DNA of 52,301 nucleotides from an uncultured Elusimicrobia bacterium (GTDB taxonomy: Bacteria > RUG730). The stretch covers positions 1 through 52,301 of the forward strand of contig ONXP01000041.1 of the NCBI GenBank assembly GCA_900321865.1. Reading direction: 5' to 3'. Made by a program: the position numbers and the translations under genes. This document shows positions 38,282 to 48,446 of this stretch, one piece after another; the stretch's first letter is position 1; each line of letters opens with the position of its first letter. The notes beneath the pieces are model-generated. The model was not told the DNA's origin. It saw only the letters and a program-made list of their open reading frames with translations, and did no database searches.

Positions 38282-39541
38282 TTAAATATCTTCTGGACTA
38301 GCAATTTCTCCTTTTATAGCACTTGCAGCAGCAACAGCTGGACTAGATAAATAAACCTCACTTTCAGGATGTCCCATTCTTCCAACAAAATTCCTGTTGG
38401 TAGTAGCTAGGGCTCTTTCTCCTTTGGCCAAAATACCCATATGCCCGCCAAGACACGGTCCACATGTAGGAGGAGAAATAATAGCTCCAGCATCTAAAAA
38501 TATCTTAAACAAACCTTCTTCCATCGCTTTTTTATAAATTGTAGGAGTAGCAGGAATAATTAAAGTGCGAACTTTTTTGTTAACTTTTTTTCCTTCTAAA
38601 ACTTTTGCTGCTATTCTCAAATCTTCTATTCTGCCATTCGTACAAGAGCCTATAACCACTTGATTTAAAGAAATGTTTTTTACATCAGATATATTTTTAG
38701 TGTTAGATGGAAGGTGAGGAAAAGCTATTTGAGGCTCTAAATTATTAACATCAATTTCTATTACATTAGAATATTTTGCATCACTATCGCTATTAAAAAA
38801 TATATAATCTCTTTCTTTTCTTTCATCTAAATATTTTTTTGTTATATCATCTGGAGGAACTATGCCATTTTTACCACCTGCTTCTATAGCCATATTACAA
38901 ATCGTCATTCTAGAAGACATATCTAAAGATGATATTGTATCCCCAGTAAATTCCATAGACTTATAAAGAGCTCCATCAACTCCTATTTTACCAATGATAT
39001 ACAAAATGATATCTTTAGCAAAGACCCATTTATTTAATTTTCCTTTTATTACAAACTTTATAGTTTCTGGAACTTTTAACCAAACCTTTCCAGTTGCCAT
39101 AATAGCTGCAACATCGCTAGACCCTACTCCCGTAGAAAAAGCCCCCAAAGCTCCATATGTACATGTATGAGAATCTGCTCCTATCACTATATCTCCAGCG
39201 ACCACTACACCTTTTTCTGGCAAAAGTGCATGTTCTACTCCTACTTCACCCTGATCATAATAATGAACAATATTATATTCCCTCGCAAAATCACGAAGAA
39301 TTTTAGCCTGTTCTGCTGATTTTATATCTTTATTTGGAGTAAAATGATCAGGAACCAGTGCTATTTTTTTGTTATCAAAGACATCTTTTAATCCTAAATT
39401 TTTAAAAGATTTTATAGCAATAGGTGCCGTGACGTCATTAGCCAAAACAATATCTACATTAACCTCTATAAACTCTCCAGGTTTAACAGAATCTCTCTTT
39501 AAATGATAGCTAAGTATCTTTTCGGTGATAGTCATTCCCAT
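38282..39541 (-). CDS. leuC: 3-isopropylmalate dehydratase large subunit (pair 2)
   Basis: The [4Fe-4S] large subunit (419 residues) of the enzyme that isomerises 2- to 3-isopropylmalate in leucine synthesis. It opens [14 protein letters not shown] and carries [33 protein letters not shown] (first cluster Cys), [14 protein letters not shown] (two more) and [13 protein letters not shown]. The length identifies the short HacA/LeuC-2 class, which also includes homoaconitases, so substrate is not certain. GGAG lies 8 nt before the ATG. It is roughly half identical by eye to the other large subunit of the window, so the two pairs are old paralogues and not a recent copy. Confidence 0.9.
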   Translation of the reverse strand: MGMTITEKILSYHLKRDSVKPGEFIEVNVDIVLANDVTAPIAIKSFKNLGLKDVFDNKKIALVPDHFTPNKDIKSAEQAKILRDFAREYNIVHYYDQGEVGVEHALLPEKGVVVAGDIVIGADSHTCTYGALGAFSTGVGSSDVAAIMATGKVWLKVPETIKFVIKGKLNKWVFAKDIILYIIGKIGVDGALYKSMEFTGDTISSLDMSSRMTICNMAIEAGGKNGIVPPDDITKKYLDERKERDYIFFNSDSDAKYSNVIEIDVNNLEPQIAFPHLPSNTKNISDVKNISLNQVVIGSCTNGRIEDLRIAAKVLEGKKVNKKVRTLIIPATPTIYKKAMEEGLFKIFLDAGAIISPPTCGPCLGGHMGILAKGERALATTNRNFVGRMGHPESEVYLSSPAVAAASAIKGEIASPEDI

Positions 39542-39645
39542 TTTTATATCTCCTTAAAAACTAAAAAAACTGAATAAAAATCATATCTTTTTATTGATAA
39601 TTTTTAAATCTATTTATAAAAAATTTTATGTTTAATTTTTTAAAT

Positions 39646-40008
39646 TTATTGAATTTTACATTTTAATTTTAGATTTTCATATAGAGCATCTCTATCCTTT
39701 GGATAAATAAAAAAGATTTTAAATATGTTAAAAAAGATTCCGTCTCTTTTTTTTAAATAAAGCTTAATAGGTCTATTTTTTATTCTTTTAAAATCAAGAT
39801 ATGGATTAATCTGAAGTTTTTCAATCTCTTCTATATTTGAATAATAAATTTCTTTAAATTTTATTCCAAAAAATCTCATAACCAATTTTTCTTCTTCTAA
39901 ATCATATTTAACATTTAAAAGTCCATAAAACAAAATAAAAGAGCTAGCTAATGAAAATAAAATAACAACAATAGAAAATAAATACAAAAAAAACATTGTA
40001 ATGGCCAT
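39646..40008 (-). CDS. Small membrane protein with bacterial PH-like domain
   Basis: A 120-residue protein with one long or two tightly spaced membrane helices (residues 2-33), followed by a small beta-rich domain. The segment YDLEEEKLVMRFFGIKFKEI and IEEIEKLQINPY matches the 'Y-l-dd-L-ir-g-----i-y-dI--i' pattern of bacterial pleckstrin-homology (bPH) membrane proteins. RDGIFFNIFKIFFIYPKDRDALYENL fits the final strand and helix of that fold. AGGAGGG precedes the ATG. It is transcribed divergently from the nucleotidyltransferase gene. The fold call is by pattern only and the function is unknown. Confidence 0.65.
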   Translation of the reverse strand: MAITMFFLYLFSIVVILFSLASSFILFYGLLNVKYDLEEEKLVMRFFGIKFKEIYYSNIEEIEKLQINPYLDFKRIKNRPIKLYLKKRDGIFFNIFKIFFIYPKDRDALYENLKLKCKIQ

Positions 40009-40159
40009 AAACCCTCCTAGTGAAAAGATTTATAATAATAATATACAAGATTTTTTAAATTAATAAAAAATTTTTTATATTTTAGTAAACAAATATACAT
40101 ATTTTTTTGTTTTTTTATATAATGATATAGATTTTAAATTCTTTATAAAGAGGATTTTA

Positions 40160-41131
40160 ATGAAAGCTTTCTTAATGTGTGCAGGTCTTGGGATAAGGCT
40201 TTTACCTTTAACCAAAATTTTAGCTAAACCTATGCTAAGAATAAATAATTTCCCAATTTTATTAAACACGATAAATTTATTAAAATCTTACAATATTTCA
40301 GATATAACAATAAATTTACATCATCTGCCAGAGACTATAACAAATTTTTTCAAAGATGGAAAAGACTTTGGAGTAAAAATAAAATATTCCTTAGAAGAAA
40401 ATTTGCTTGGAACGGCTGGTGGTCTTAAAAAAGTAAAAAACGATTTTTTAGATGAGCCTTTTATAGTAATGAGTGGCGATGGATTAACTAATATTAATTT
40501 GTCAAATGTTATAAATTTTCATAAAAATAATAATTCTATAGCCACGATAGTTTTAAAGGATTACAATTTTTCTTTAAAATACGGTGCTATTCATTATGAT
40601 GAAAATAATAAAATTCTAGATTTTATAGAAAAACCTTCTTTAAAAGACATTTATCCAACCAAAATAAATACAGGAATTTACATTTTTAATCCAGAAATTT
40701 TTGATTTTATAGAAGAAAATTCTTTTCAAGATTTTGCAAATTTAGTTTTTCCAAAAATGCTAAAAAAAGGAGCTAGCCTTTTTGCCTATGAAACCCAAGA
40801 TTATTGGTGTGATGTAGGCGATATAAATGCATATACTTCGTCTCAAAAAGATATTTTATCTGAAAAAATTAAAACCTTTTTGCCAAATAATAATGACATA
40901 AAAAATAATACTTTAATCGGGAAAAATTGTAATATTAGTAGCAAAGCTATTTTTGATGGGTTTAATATCTTGGGAAATAATGTCATAATTGAGGACGATG
41001 TTTATTTAAAAGATACAATAATTTATGATAATGTAATAATCAAAAAAAATTCTAGTTTAAATAATTCTATATTGTGCGATAATGCAATCATTCATGATAA
41101 TTCCAAAATACATTATGGAATTTTTTTATAA
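40160..41131 (+). CDS. Sugar-1-phosphate nucleotidyltransferase with left-handed beta-helix tail
   Basis: A cytosolic enzyme (323 residues) activating a sugar phosphate with an NTP for envelope glycan synthesis. The N-terminal domain has the nucleotide loop MCAGLGIRLLPLTKILAKPML; the usual GTRL reads GIRL. Further motifs are LGTAGGLKKV, VMSGDGLTNIN, IEKPSLKDIYPTKINTGIYI and the product-site YWCDVGDINAY. From about residue 250 hexapeptide repeats follow (LIGKNCNIS, NVIIEDDVYLKDTI, NVIIKKNSSL), a beta-helix as in mannose-1-P guanylyltransferases. Candidates are GDP-mannose, GDP-manno-heptose or MurNAc-1-P uridylyl chemistry. AGAGG precedes the ATG, and a TATAAT lies at 40118-40123. Confidence 0.88.
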   Translation: MKAFLMCAGLGIRLLPLTKILAKPMLRINNFPILLNTINLLKSYNISDITINLHHLPETITNFFKDGKDFGVKIKYSLEENLLGTAGGLKKVKNDFLDEPFIVMSGDGLTNINLSNVINFHKNNNSIATIVLKDYNFSLKYGAIHYDENNKILDFIEKPSLKDIYPTKINTGIYIFNPEIFDFIEENSFQDFANLVFPKMLKKGASLFAYETQDYWCDVGDINAYTSSQKDILSEKIKTFLPNNNDIKNNTLIGKNCNISSKAIFDGFNILGNNVIIEDDVYLKDTIIYDNVIIKKNSSLNNSILCDNAIIHDNSKIHYGIFL

Positions 41132-41158
41132 ATTTATTTTAGGAGAAAAAAAATAAAA

Positions 41159-42319
41159 ATGAACAAATCTAAAAATTATGTTTTTACTTCTGAATCCGTT
41201 ACAGAGGGACATCCTGATAAAGTATGCGACCAGGTATCTGATGCTGTCTTAGATGAAATTTTAAAAACTGATCCTAATGCCAGAGTAGCTTGTGAAACTT
41301 TTGTAACTGTCGGAATGATGATAATTGGAGGAGAAATTACAACAAATGCTTCGTTTGATCCTCAAACCATTTCACGAAATATCATAAAAAATATAGGCTA
41401 TGACGATCCTAAATATGGTTTTAATTATAAAACTTGCGGGATTTTAAATGCTATAGGCAAGCAGTCTCCGGATATTTCGCAAGGTGTTGACATAGGTGGA
41501 GCAGGCGATCAAGGGATAATGATAGGCTTTGCTACAGATGAGACAGAAGAACTTATGCCTATGCCTATTGTTTTGGCTCATAAATTAACAAAAAGATTAG
41601 CAAAAGTAAGAAAAGAAAAAATTCTGCCATACTTAGGACCAGATGGAAAATCACAAGTTTCCATAGAATATGCCAATGGAAAACCAAAAAGAATAGATTC
41701 TATAGTTTTATCTTCACAACATACAGAGGATATTTTGGATGAAACTGGCAAAAAAATAAAAAATCAATATATTGATGAAATTATTCAAAAAGTCATTTTT
41801 GATGAAATTGACAATAATATGTTAGACAAAAATACTAAAATTTATGTCAACCCAACTGGGAAATTTGTCATTGGTGGACCTCAAAGCGACACTGGAATGA
41901 CCGGGAGAAAAATAATAGTCGACACATATGGCGGTATGGCGGCACACGGTGGAGGGGCTTTTTCTGGGAAAGACCCATCTAAGGTAGACAGAAGTGCATC
42001 ATATGCTGCTAGATTTTTAGCTAAACAAATAGTCGCTAGCAAAATTGCTAAAAAATGCACGATAGAACTATCTTATGCTATAGGAGTGAGAGAGCCTATT
42101 TCTATTATGGTTGATACTATGGGTTCGTCTAATGTTCCATCAGAAATTATAGAAAAAGCTATTAGAGAAAATTTTGATTTAACCCCTGGTGGAATAATAA
42201 AAATGTTAGATCTAAAAAAACCAATATACTTAAATACTGCCAGCTACGGACATTTTGGACGAGAAAATTTTACCTGGGAAAAAACAGATAAAAAAAATAT
42301 TTTTGAAAACTTACAATAA
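41159..42319 (+). CDS. metK: S-adenosylmethionine synthetase
   Basis: MetK makes SAM from methionine and ATP. The 386-residue protein has [20 protein letters not shown] (ATP- and metal-binding His and Asp), [12 protein letters not shown], the [16 protein letters not shown] loop and the closing [10 protein letters not shown]. All signatures are intact and the length is typical. It starts 27 nt after the nucleotidyltransferase stop and is followed after 21 nt by a membrane protein gene, so it sits in an operon. The short upstream gap leaves no room for a SAM riboswitch. Confidence 0.97.
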   Translation: MNKSKNYVFTSESVTEGHPDKVCDQVSDAVLDEILKTDPNARVACETFVTVGMMIIGGEITTNASFDPQTISRNIIKNIGYDDPKYGFNYKTCGILNAIGKQSPDISQGVDIGGAGDQGIMIGFATDETEELMPMPIVLAHKLTKRLAKVRKEKILPYLGPDGKSQVSIEYANGKPKRIDSIVLSSQHTEDILDETGKKIKNQYIDEIIQKVIFDEIDNNMLDKNTKIYVNPTGKFVIGGPQSDTGMTGRKIIVDTYGGMAAHGGGAFSGKDPSKVDRSASYAARFLAKQIVASKIAKKCTIELSYAIGVREPISIMVDTMGSSNVPSEIIEKAIRENFDLTPGGIIKMLDLKKPIYLNTASYGHFGRENFTWEKTDKKNIFENLQ

Positions 42320-42340
42320 TTTTAAGGAGTTTAAAATTTT

Positions 42341-43195
42341 ATGAATCCTATTAAACTTTTTTTTGACAAAAACATTTACAAAAATATATATGAAACCAAA
42401 AATATTTTAAATATCCTGCCACAAATTATTTTGGCTGGCACTATTTTAACATTTTTATTTTTATATTCTCCTATAAAATCTATCGGGAAATTAACTGATC
42501 TTTTGTTTGTTGAAAAAATGTTAAAATATGTCCCAAAAGTTATAACTTATGATGATAATGTAGGGTTTAATTTTTTTGATGAAGACAATAACCAAATCTA
42601 TAAAAAAGATTTCACTTTTGTAAAAATAGATACTACAAAAGAATCTTTTAATCTAAATGATTTTAATAAAGATATTCAACTTATCATTTTTAATAAAGGT
42701 TTTTTTTATAAAAATAAAAATAAAATTAATTCTTTTCCTATAGAAAAAATAGGAAAAAATTTTACATTAAAAAATGATTATGATGCTATTTCTGTAATTC
42801 AAGACAATAAAATTACTAAAAATTTTACACTCGCAAGTTTAACAAATATTTTAAACAGAATATTATTTTCAATAAAAATATTTATGTTTTTTAGTTTCTT
42901 CTTTTTGTTTATATTTATATTTTTTCTCATTTCTTTAATTTTATCATTTATTTATTCTTTAATTTTGCAAAAAAAAGGAAAAAGTTTAGTTTTTCAAAAA
43001 TTAATTTGTTCTTTTTATCCAATATTATTTATAAATATCATAACTACTTTTTTCTTGAGTTTAATAAATGTCACTCTATTTGAAAATATAATATTTAAAC
43101 TTTTCATAATATCACAATTAAACTTCATAATATTTTTTGTTTACTCGATAATTGTCACATTTGTTTTTTTAAAAGATAATCAAAAATGTATATAA
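42341..43195 (+). CDS. Integral membrane protein, DUF1189-like
   Basis: A 284-residue membrane protein with one hydrophobic helix near residues 28-45, a soluble segment of about 120 residues (about 50-170), then four closely packed helices (about 178-205, 222-245, 248-262, 262-280). This layout, together with the 'F---l---IY' start, resembles the DUF1189 family of Gram-positive and deep-branching bacteria, whose function is unknown. AAGGAG lies in front of the ATG. Its last 10 nt overlap the start of the M24 peptidase gene (ATGTATATAA), so translation of the two is linked. Confidence 0.6.
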   Translation: MNPIKLFFDKNIYKNIYETKNILNILPQIILAGTILTFLFLYSPIKSIGKLTDLLFVEKMLKYVPKVITYDDNVGFNFFDEDNNQIYKKDFTFVKIDTTKESFNLNDFNKDIQLIIFNKGFFYKNKNKINSFPIEKIGKNFTLKNDYDAISVIQDNKITKNFTLASLTNILNRILFSIKIFMFFSFFFLFIFIFFLISLILSFIYSLILQKKGKSLVFQKLICSFYPILFINIITTFFLSLINVTLFENIIFKLFIISQLNFIIFFVYSIIVTFVFLKDNQKCI

Positions 43196-44313
43196 GAAAA
43201 AGATTAGAAAAATTAAAAAAATTACTTTGTTCAAAAGGCATAAATTCGTATTTAGAATTTGAAGCAAAAAATATTTATTATTTAACTGGATTTGATGCAG
43301 CTTATCTGCTTTTGGTAGATAAATATTTTTATTTAGTAGTAAATAGTATGGTTTTTGAGCAAGCTAAAAATATTTTAGAGAAAAATAATATTTTAGATCT
43401 TTTTAAAATAATAGTAATATCCAGCGAAAAAAATATTGACTATGAATATACATATGAAACTGTAAAGAGCTTTTTAATTTCTACAAAAATATCAAATAAT
43501 ATCAAAACTTTATACTATTCTGATAAAAATATAAGTTTTTCTATGCAAAAGATTTTAGAAAATATTTTTATTCTAAAATCTTCTGAGCCACTGGTAAACA
43601 ATATGCGAATGATAAAAGACGATTTAGAATTAAAATTTATAGAATTTGCATCTAAAAAAACAGAAGAAATTGCTAGAGAAATCACAAAATTTTTTGATGA
43701 AAATGATTTAACAACTTTAAAAAATATTTCTGAAAACGAAATTGCTAAAAAAATCGATTTATTATCTATCAAATATTGCGGAGATATTGCTTTTAAAACT
43801 ATTACGGCATTTTACAAAAATACTTTTTTCCCGCATTATATCCCCAGCGAAAATGTTTTTATTAATGAAAAAGAGCCTTTTATTTTTTTATCAGACTTTG
43901 GAGCAAAATACAATGAATATTGTTCGGATAAAACTGTATCTCTTTTTAAAAATCTAGAAAACAGTGATAATTGTAATTTATACAAAAAAATGTTCAGTTT
44001 AGTAAAACTCGCCCATGATGAAGCTATTTCTATCATTAGACCTGGAATAAAAGCAAAAGATTTAGACATTTTAGTTAGAGAAATTTTTAACAAAAATGAA
44101 ATGTTAAAATATTTTATTCATTCTACCGGGCACGGAACAGGGTTAGATATTCACGAGAGGCCAAACATAAATTATTTAAGCGAAACAGTCTTAAAAGAAA
44201 ATATGGTTATAACTATAGAGCCTGGTTTATACATAAAAAATATTGGCGGAGTAAGAATAGAAGACACTATTTTAATAACCAAAAACGGCTACAAAATTTT
44301 AACAAAAATTTAG
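43186..44313 (+). CDS. M24 family Xaa-Pro peptidase
   Basis: A cytosolic di-metal aminopeptidase or dipeptidase acting on N-terminal Xaa-Pro bonds. The N-terminal creatinase-like domain (1-135) precedes the pita-bread fold. FLSDFGAKYNEYCSDKT gives the two metal Asp residues, STGHGTGLDIHERP the metal His and its loop, and ITIEPGLYI and GVRIEDTILI the two metal Glu residues. Length 375 fits the PepQ/YpdF group. The strict TRT after the second Asp is replaced by KTV. It ends with TAG and begins inside the preceding membrane protein gene. Whether it is a prolidase (dipeptides) or aminopeptidase P is open. Confidence 0.9.
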   Translation: MYIRKRLEKLKKLLCSKGINSYLEFEAKNIYYLTGFDAAYLLLVDKYFYLVVNSMVFEQAKNILEKNNILDLFKIIVISSEKNIDYEYTYETVKSFLISTKISNNIKTLYYSDKNISFSMQKILENIFILKSSEPLVNNMRMIKDDLELKFIEFASKKTEEIAREITKFFDENDLTTLKNISENEIAKKIDLLSIKYCGDIAFKTITAFYKNTFFPHYIPSENVFINEKEPFIFLSDFGAKYNEYCSDKTVSLFKNLENSDNCNLYKKMFSLVKLAHDEAISIIRPGIKAKDLDILVREIFNKNEMLKYFIHSTGHGTGLDIHERPNINYLSETVLKENMVITIEPGLYIKNIGGVRIEDTILITKNGYKILTKI

Positions 44314-44762
44314 TTAAATTTCTAAGCATTTATTATTCTTTGAAAAAATTAAATTTTTTTGTTTTCTTTAAAAGATATACCAAAATATTTGAATATTTAA
44401 TTTTTTAGATTTTTTAGATTTTTTAAGTTTAGAATCGAATCTTTTTTTGATTTTATCAAGTCAAAATTTTCTGATTCTTAACAGAATTATCTCTAAAATT
44501 TATTTATTTGCAAATCTTTTGAATTTTCTATCGAGTTTCTTTAGAAAGAAATCGAAAGTTTTTTATTGAAAATATTTTTATTTTTACCGATTTTCTTAAA
44601 AATTAAAAATCTAAAAATCTTTCAAAAATAAAAAAGGGGGAAATTATGTCCAAAAATCCAAACATTTGCCTCGAAGTTTCGAAAGAAAATTTTAGAAAAT
44701 TTTGATTTTAAAATAAAAAAGTAGGAAATAATAAAAATTGAAACGAGTGTATGTTCCGTTCG

Positions 44763-44806
44763 TTTCCTCGCTCATTTGAAAGTAAATTTTAATTTTAAAA
44801 ATTAAA
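44763..44806. repeat. 44-nt direct repeat, copy A
   Basis: Matches copy B (45063-45106) at 40 of 44 positions. The left half contains TTTCCTCGCTCATTTGAAAG; the right half is a TTTTAATTTTAAAAATTAAA self-complementary stretch able to form an AT-only hairpin. The spacing between copies is exactly 300 nt. Confidence 0.7.
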
Positions 44807-45062
44807 TAATTTCGCAAAATTTAAAAAGTTTAAGAATAAAAATAATTTTAAATTTAGCAGAATTAAGAAATATTTTGAAAGCAAAAAATTGAAATAAAAA
44901 CACTTTTTTTATTTTTTTTCTGATAGAAAAAACTTTAAAAATTTTTAAATCGACCGAAAACGAGAGGGAAAAAATCGCCAATTCTCTACAGATTTCCAAT
45001 AAAAAAAATTAAAATTAAAATTTAAAAAATTTTTTACAGAAAATGCCTGGGAATTTGCCCTT

Positions 45063-45106
45063 TTTCCTAGCTACTTTGAAAATAAATTTTAATTTTAAAA
45101 ATTAAA
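45063..45106. repeat. 44-nt direct repeat, copy B
   Basis: Second copy of the repeat at 44763-44806, differing at four positions, all in the left half (TTTCCTAGCTACTTTGAAAA). It shares the perfect self-complementary right half. Confidence 0.7.
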
Positions 45107-45349
45107 GAAAGAAAAAAATTAAAAAATTTTTAAAAGAATTTAATAAAAATCTTTAAAAATGCAGAAAAAGTTTAAATTTTTTCTATGGAAAAACCTAGCT
45201 ATTTGCCTTTAGCTCTTCCGAGCTTACGATAAAACTTTTTCATTTTATTTAAGAAAAGCAGAAAAATTGAAAACTTAGAAAGATACAAAATAGAAAAACA
45301 CAATATTTAAAATTTTAAAAGACGGAAAAATCTAAAATAAAAAAAAGTT

Positions 45350-45389
45350 TATAAAAAAATAAAAGAGATAAGTTAAAACACTTATCCCC
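45350..45389 (-). terminator. Intrinsic terminator of gap
   Basis: On the minus strand a GATAAGT / ACTTATC stem (45367-45373 with 45380-45386, extended by the GGG side) is followed by CTTTTATTTTTTT. It begins 22 nt after the gap stop codon. Confidence 0.72.
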
Positions 45390-45411
45390 TTTATTTAAAA
45401 AATGAATTATA

Positions 45412-46524
<1,113 letters not shown>

Positions 46525-46536
46525 TTAAAATAAATA

Positions 46537-46770
46537 TTACTTAGATTTTTTTCCTCTAGCCATAGCAGATCTAGATACATCTCCTTCTTTATCTAGATAA
46601 TACAAAAATCCTTTTTCCCTTTTAATGCCAGTTTTTGAAATAACTTCTGGATTACCACCCTTATCAGTGCCTCTAGCCATTCTCACTCTGGATACATTAC
46701 CTTCTTTATCTAGATAATACAAAAAACCTTGTTCTCTTTTAATGCCAACTTTTGCAACTTTCTCTGCCAT
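46537..46770 (-). CDS. 77-aa basic mini-protein made of two tandem repeats
   Basis: A small basic protein built from two copies of a 26-residue unit (residues 9-34 and 48-73, 22 of 26 identical), each reading GIKRE-GFLYYLDKEG-VSR--MARG, with a short Gly/Asn linker and a KKSK tail. The DNA of the units is also very similar, pointing to a recent internal duplication. I recall single-unit proteins with the 'KREKG-LY-ID--GDVSR--MARG' pattern in several uncultured phyla, always of unknown function. The positive charge and size would suit nucleic acid or ribosome binding, which is inference. GGGGG precedes the ATG. It lies 20 nt downstream of tRNA-Ser. Confidence 0.82.
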   Translation of the reverse strand: MAEKVAKVGIKREQGFLYYLDKEGNVSRVRMARGTDKGGNPEVISKTGIKREKGFLYYLDKEGDVSRSAMARGKKSK

Positions 46771-46790
46771 TTGTCCCCCTAAAATAAATA

Positions 46791-46878
46791 CGGAGAGAGA
46801 GGGATTTGAACCCTCGCTAGGAAAAATCCTACTACAGGTTTAGCAAACCCGCCCCTTCAGCCACTTGGGTATCTCTCC
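46791..46878 (-). tRNA. tRNA-Ser(GCT)
   Basis: An 88-nt cloverleaf on the minus strand. The acceptor stem is GGAGAGA/TCTCTCC with discriminator G. The D arm contains AAGTGGCTGAA. The anticodon stem is CGGGT/ACCTG with loop TTGCTAA, giving anticodon GCT. A class II long variable arm AGGATTTTTCCT and the T arm GAGGG-TTCAAAT-CCCTC complete it. CCA is not encoded. It reads serine codons AGC and AGU. It lies between metG (44 nt) and the mini-protein gene. Confidence 0.95.
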
Positions 46879-46922
46879 TTGTTTTTAGATTAAATATTAT
46901 ATTTTATTATAAAATGCAAGTT

Positions 46923-48446
46923 TTATTTTTTTTCATATCTTGGGAATAAAACTTCTATTTTCCCTATAGATGCATTAAATGGCATATTCTCCCAAACAAA
47001 ATCTTTTTCTTTTCCAGATATTCCTAAAAGTTTTAACATTTGCCCTGCTTTTTCTGGCATAATAGGTTGCAAAAGCATTGCTATAATCCTCATTGTAGCA
47101 ACTAAATTATATAAAACACTTTTTATTTTATCAGGATAAATCTTAGCCAATTTCCACGGAGCCATATCTTCTATGTATTTATTCGAAATTTTAACTAAAT
47201 CTACAATACTAGAAATAGCATTATAAAAATCAACTTTTTCCATAGATTTTTTATATTCTTTGATAACTTCTTTAGATTTTTCACTTAAAATATTAGGTTC
47301 TATTTTACATTCCAAAATTATTCCATTAGAATATTTTTCTAGCATCTTTAAAACTCTAGAAAAAAGATTTCCTATTTCATTGGCTAGTTCTGAATTATAT
47401 CTATCTATCAAACTATCCATCGAAAAATCTCCATCAATACCAAAAGGAACCTCGCGAAGTAAAAAATATCTTAAAGCATCTTTCCCAAAAACATTTATGA
47501 TATCATAAGGATCTATAACATTTCCCTTTGATTTTGACATTTTTTCGCCAGCAAAAACCCACCAACCATGTCCAAAAACCTTTTTAGGCAATTCTAAACC
47601 CAAGGCCATCAAGATACTAGGCCAAATTATCGTATGAAATTTATAAATTTCTTTTCCTACAAAATGAATATCAGCCGGCCAAATCTTTAAAAAATTATCA
47701 TTTTTCTTCTCGTAAAAATCTAAAAAACCTATAGCAGAAATATAATTTATAAGAGCATCAAACCAAACATAAATCGTCTGTTTTTCATCAATAGGATTTT
47801 TTATTCCCCATTCTACTGTATTTCTAGTAATGCAAAGATCAATTAATCCATTTTTTATAATATTTATCATCTCTTTCGATCTAAAAGAAGGAGACAAAAA
47901 TTCTTTATTCCTTTCAAAAAATTCTAACAATCTATTCTGATACTTTGATAGTTTAAAAAAATAAGAATCTTCTTCAACCGCTTTTAATTCTCTATGACAA
48001 TCAGGACAAATTTCTTTCCCTTTATCCTCTAAATCTGTTTCCAAAACATAAGACTCACATGCAATGCAGTATAACCCTTTATATTTGCCTTTATATATAT
48101 CACCTTTTTCATAAAGAATTTCTACTATTTTTCTAACAGTTTTTTCATGTATTTCATCTGTAGTTCTGATAAAAGCATCGTATGAAATGTCTAGGACTTT
48201 CCAAAGATCTTTATATTCTTTTACGATCATATCAGCAAAGACCTTTGGAGGCATAGAATTTTTTTGAGCCGAATTTTCTACCTTTTGGCCATGCTCATCC
48301 GTTCCAGTCAAAAAAAATACATTTTTCCCTATCATTCTATAATATCTAGCCAATACATCGCTAGCTATCGTAGTATATGCATGACCTATATGTGGTCTTG
48401 CATTTATATAATATATTGGAGTTGTAATAAAAAATGTTTTATCCAT
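46923..48446 (-). CDS. metG: Methionine-tRNA ligase
   Basis: A class I synthetase charging tRNA-Met, 507 residues. The catalytic site shows TTPIYYINARPHIGHAYT (HIGH). One zinc knuckle carries two Cys pairs (CIAC, CPDC, residues about 128-150), GTDEHGQK is conserved, and KMSKSKGNVIDPYD (KMSKS) lies near residue 300. An anticodon-binding helical domain fills the rest. It ends without the extra C-terminal tRNA-binding (EMAP-like) dimerisation domain found in longer enzymes. The ATG directly follows the stop of the GT9 gene, whose last codons supply GAGGG. Confidence 0.96.
   Translation of the reverse strand: MDKTFFITTPIYYINARPHIGHAYTTIASDVLARYYRMIGKNVFFLTGTDEHGQKVENSAQKNSMPPKVFADMIVKEYKDLWKVLDISYDAFIRTTDEIHEKTVRKIVEILYEKGDIYKGKYKGLYCIACESYVLETDLEDKGKEICPDCHRELKAVEEDSYFFKLSKYQNRLLEFFERNKEFLSPSFRSKEMINIIKNGLIDLCITRNTVEWGIKNPIDEKQTIYVWFDALINYISAIGFLDFYEKKNDNFLKIWPADIHFVGKEIYKFHTIIWPSILMALGLELPKKVFGHGWWVFAGEKMSKSKGNVIDPYDIINVFGKDALRYFLLREVPFGIDGDFSMDSLIDRYNSELANEIGNLFSRVLKMLEKYSNGIILECKIEPNILSEKSKEVIKEYKKSMEKVDFYNAISSIVDLVKISNKYIEDMAPWKLAKIYPDKIKSVLYNLVATMRIIAMLLQPIMPEKAGQMLKLLGISGKEKDFVWENMPFNASIGKIEVLFPRYEKK

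Larger units (their letters stand above)
44314..45411. other. 1.1-kb gene-free AT-rich region
   Basis: This is the only gap over 300 bp. No frame in it has a convincing start, ribosome site or protein composition. It lies between the converging M24 peptidase and gap genes. Contents seen: a 10-nt tandem TTTTTTAGAT (44401-44420); a hairpin with 7-bp core TTTCTTT-AG-AAAGAAA (44536-44551) extended by flanking TCGA with one bulge; a 44-nt direct repeat 300 nt apart (44763-44806, 45063-45106) whose right half folds on itself; three ATTTGCC words (44664, 45053, 45201); and the gap terminator at its right end. A decayed gene, an RNA gene or simple spacer all remain possible. Confidence 0.6.

Noticed and set aside
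41132-41158. SAM riboswitch in front of metK
   Set aside because: Only 27 nt separate metK from the preceding gene; no room for one.
44802-44999. 65-codon minus-strand frame in the gene-free region
   Set aside because: No ribosome site, composition of random AT-rich DNA (Phe/Lys/Ile only) and it overlaps the repeat; judged spurious.
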